From assembly GCA_001600455.1 (NCBI GenBank), contig BCKC01000003.1, positions 3,634,315 to 3,698,314 of the forward strand: a DNA stretch of 64,000 bases. Direction: 5' to 3'. The position numbers and the translations under genes were made by a program. This document shows positions 63,272 to 64,000 of the stretch, in pieces. Positions within the stretch are counted from its first letter, which is position 1, and every line of letters starts with the position of its first letter. A model generated the notes under the pieces. The model searched no databases and was not told where the DNA came from. It saw only the letters and a program-made list of their open reading frames with translations. Source of the stretch: Endocalyx cinctus (lineage: Eukaryota > Ascomycota > Sordariomycetes > Amphisphaeriales > Apiosporaceae).

Positions 63272-64000
63272 TTAAGAGAAGAAGTATTTGCTGTCTTTGA
63301 GTCTTGAAACATCAAACTCTCCCTGTAGTGTATGTTAGTACAGTTCAATTTATGCATTTTAACTTGACATGAGGGAAAAAAGAGGAAATGATTCTCACCT
63401 TCTTTGGAATCTCGGGGAAGGTTAGAGGCGCCCACAGCTGAATTTTATTAAATATCCTTTGAGGCTTCTTCAACTTCCCCTTGACTACTGCCTCAAAGTT
63501 CGACATCTTCATCAGCACTTGATATTTCTTGGAATCCACTTCGATCTGTGTGGTGGCATCAACATTATCATCCGCATGAGAATCCGGTATGGACTTGGGC
63601 GCTGAATAGTTTGATCCTAGGATGTCACCATCGGGAACATCATCTTCGTCAAGTTCCGTCGTCTGATCCGTGATATTTCCTAACCCGACAGCTTCGAGGT
63701 CTGGCTCCGCTAAAAGAGCTTCTGAATCAGACAATTTCTCGAATAAGCTACCTGGTGTAACCATTTTACGGCCCTTTTCAACCTCCTCTACGTTCGAGGA
63801 TTTTAGGAGTCTTAATCTCTCACGCTCTAGGAGCAGCTCTTGGCGTAGGCTGAGACGGTTGGCTTTACGCCAGCTAGCTACTTCTTGTCCAAGCTTCGTG
63901 TCGCCTTCGATCGAAGCAAGATATATAGAGCCACGGTGCCTAGCCTCAAACTCCAATGCTAAACGCCCGATGACGTCTTCGCTGTGAATCCTGATAAACG
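63272..64000 (-). CDS. Unrecognised protein, C-terminal part (gene continues past window edge)
   Basis: Two exons are visible on the minus strand. A large one, 63399 to beyond 64000, is open to the edge (reading FIRIHSEDVIGRLALEFEAR). It is joined through an intron with a GTGAGA donor, a perfect TACTAAC branch site and a CTACAG acceptor to a final 51-nt exon, 63272-63322 (GEFDVSRLKDSKYFFS, stop). At least 217 residues are present. They contain a basic and leucine-rich helix (LRQELLLERERLRLLKSS), an acidic disordered stretch (ELDEDDVPDGD) and a conserved-looking end (LKKPQRIFNKIQLWAPLTFP). No enzymatic domain is recognised. The upstream exon or exons and start are outside the window. Confidence 0.75.

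Overview
The window reads as nuclear DNA of a filamentous ascomycete (Pezizomycotina, probably Sordariomycetes). Coding exons are GC-rich and interrupted by short introns with fungal splice signals, and the recognisable proteins (peroxisomal Lon, Nma111, Arc1, Vma16, two Zn2Cys6 regulators) are typical of that group. The intergenic DNA is AT-rich and full of homopolymers and microsatellites. It contains one assembly gap (11842-11981) and a few single N bases near 13663-13715.

Layout, left to right. 0.4-8 kb is gene-dense: a GNAT acetyltransferase (473-1761, +), the replication protein A 32 kDa subunit RPA2 (3083-4128, -), and a peroxisomal Lon protease ending in the PTS1 tripeptide SRL (5080-8033, +). 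RPA2 and Lon are divergently transcribed, and MluI-box-like sites lie just upstream of RPA2. About 18 kb with no convincing gene follows (8.03-26.3 kb). It does hold a clean 208-bp solo LTR of Copia type with a 5-bp target duplication. At 26308-28697 (+) lies a Zn2Cys6 regulator with an AT-hook-like motif and a PAS-like region; an 8-nt microexon lies within its zinc cluster. After another 6 kb of gene-free DNA comes a housekeeping cluster: MLH1 (34592-36913, +, with an apparent GC-AG first intron), a small cysteine-rich secreted protein (37728-38406, +), the tRNA-binding cofactor Arc1 (38716-39927, -), and V-ATPase subunit c'' Vma16 (40487-41462, +). A second Zn2Cys6 regulator lies at 46439-48729 (-). 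The stretch 48.7-57.1 kb has no intact gene, but it contains the decayed remains of an amino-acid/GABA/choline-type permease (53971-55062) and two hairpin-forming inverted repeats. The right end has a GPI-anchored cysteine-rich cell-surface protein (57102-57994, +), the nuclear HtrA-like protease Nma111 (59054-62263, -), and the 3' part of an unrecognised gene that runs off the window (63272-64000, -).

The genes do not form an operon or a metabolic cluster. They are housekeeping functions (DNA replication and mismatch repair, peroxisome and nuclear protein quality control, aminoacylation, vacuolar acidification) mixed with two transcription factors and two secreted or surface proteins. The gene-poor stretches carry the transposon and pseudogene debris. 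I did not find a clear new multi-gene system. The most interesting points are the permease relic, the solo LTR, splice-dependent features (the PTS1 exon of Lon, the GC-AG intron of MLH1, micro-exons in the zinc clusters) and an in-frame, presequence-like extension upstream of Nma111.
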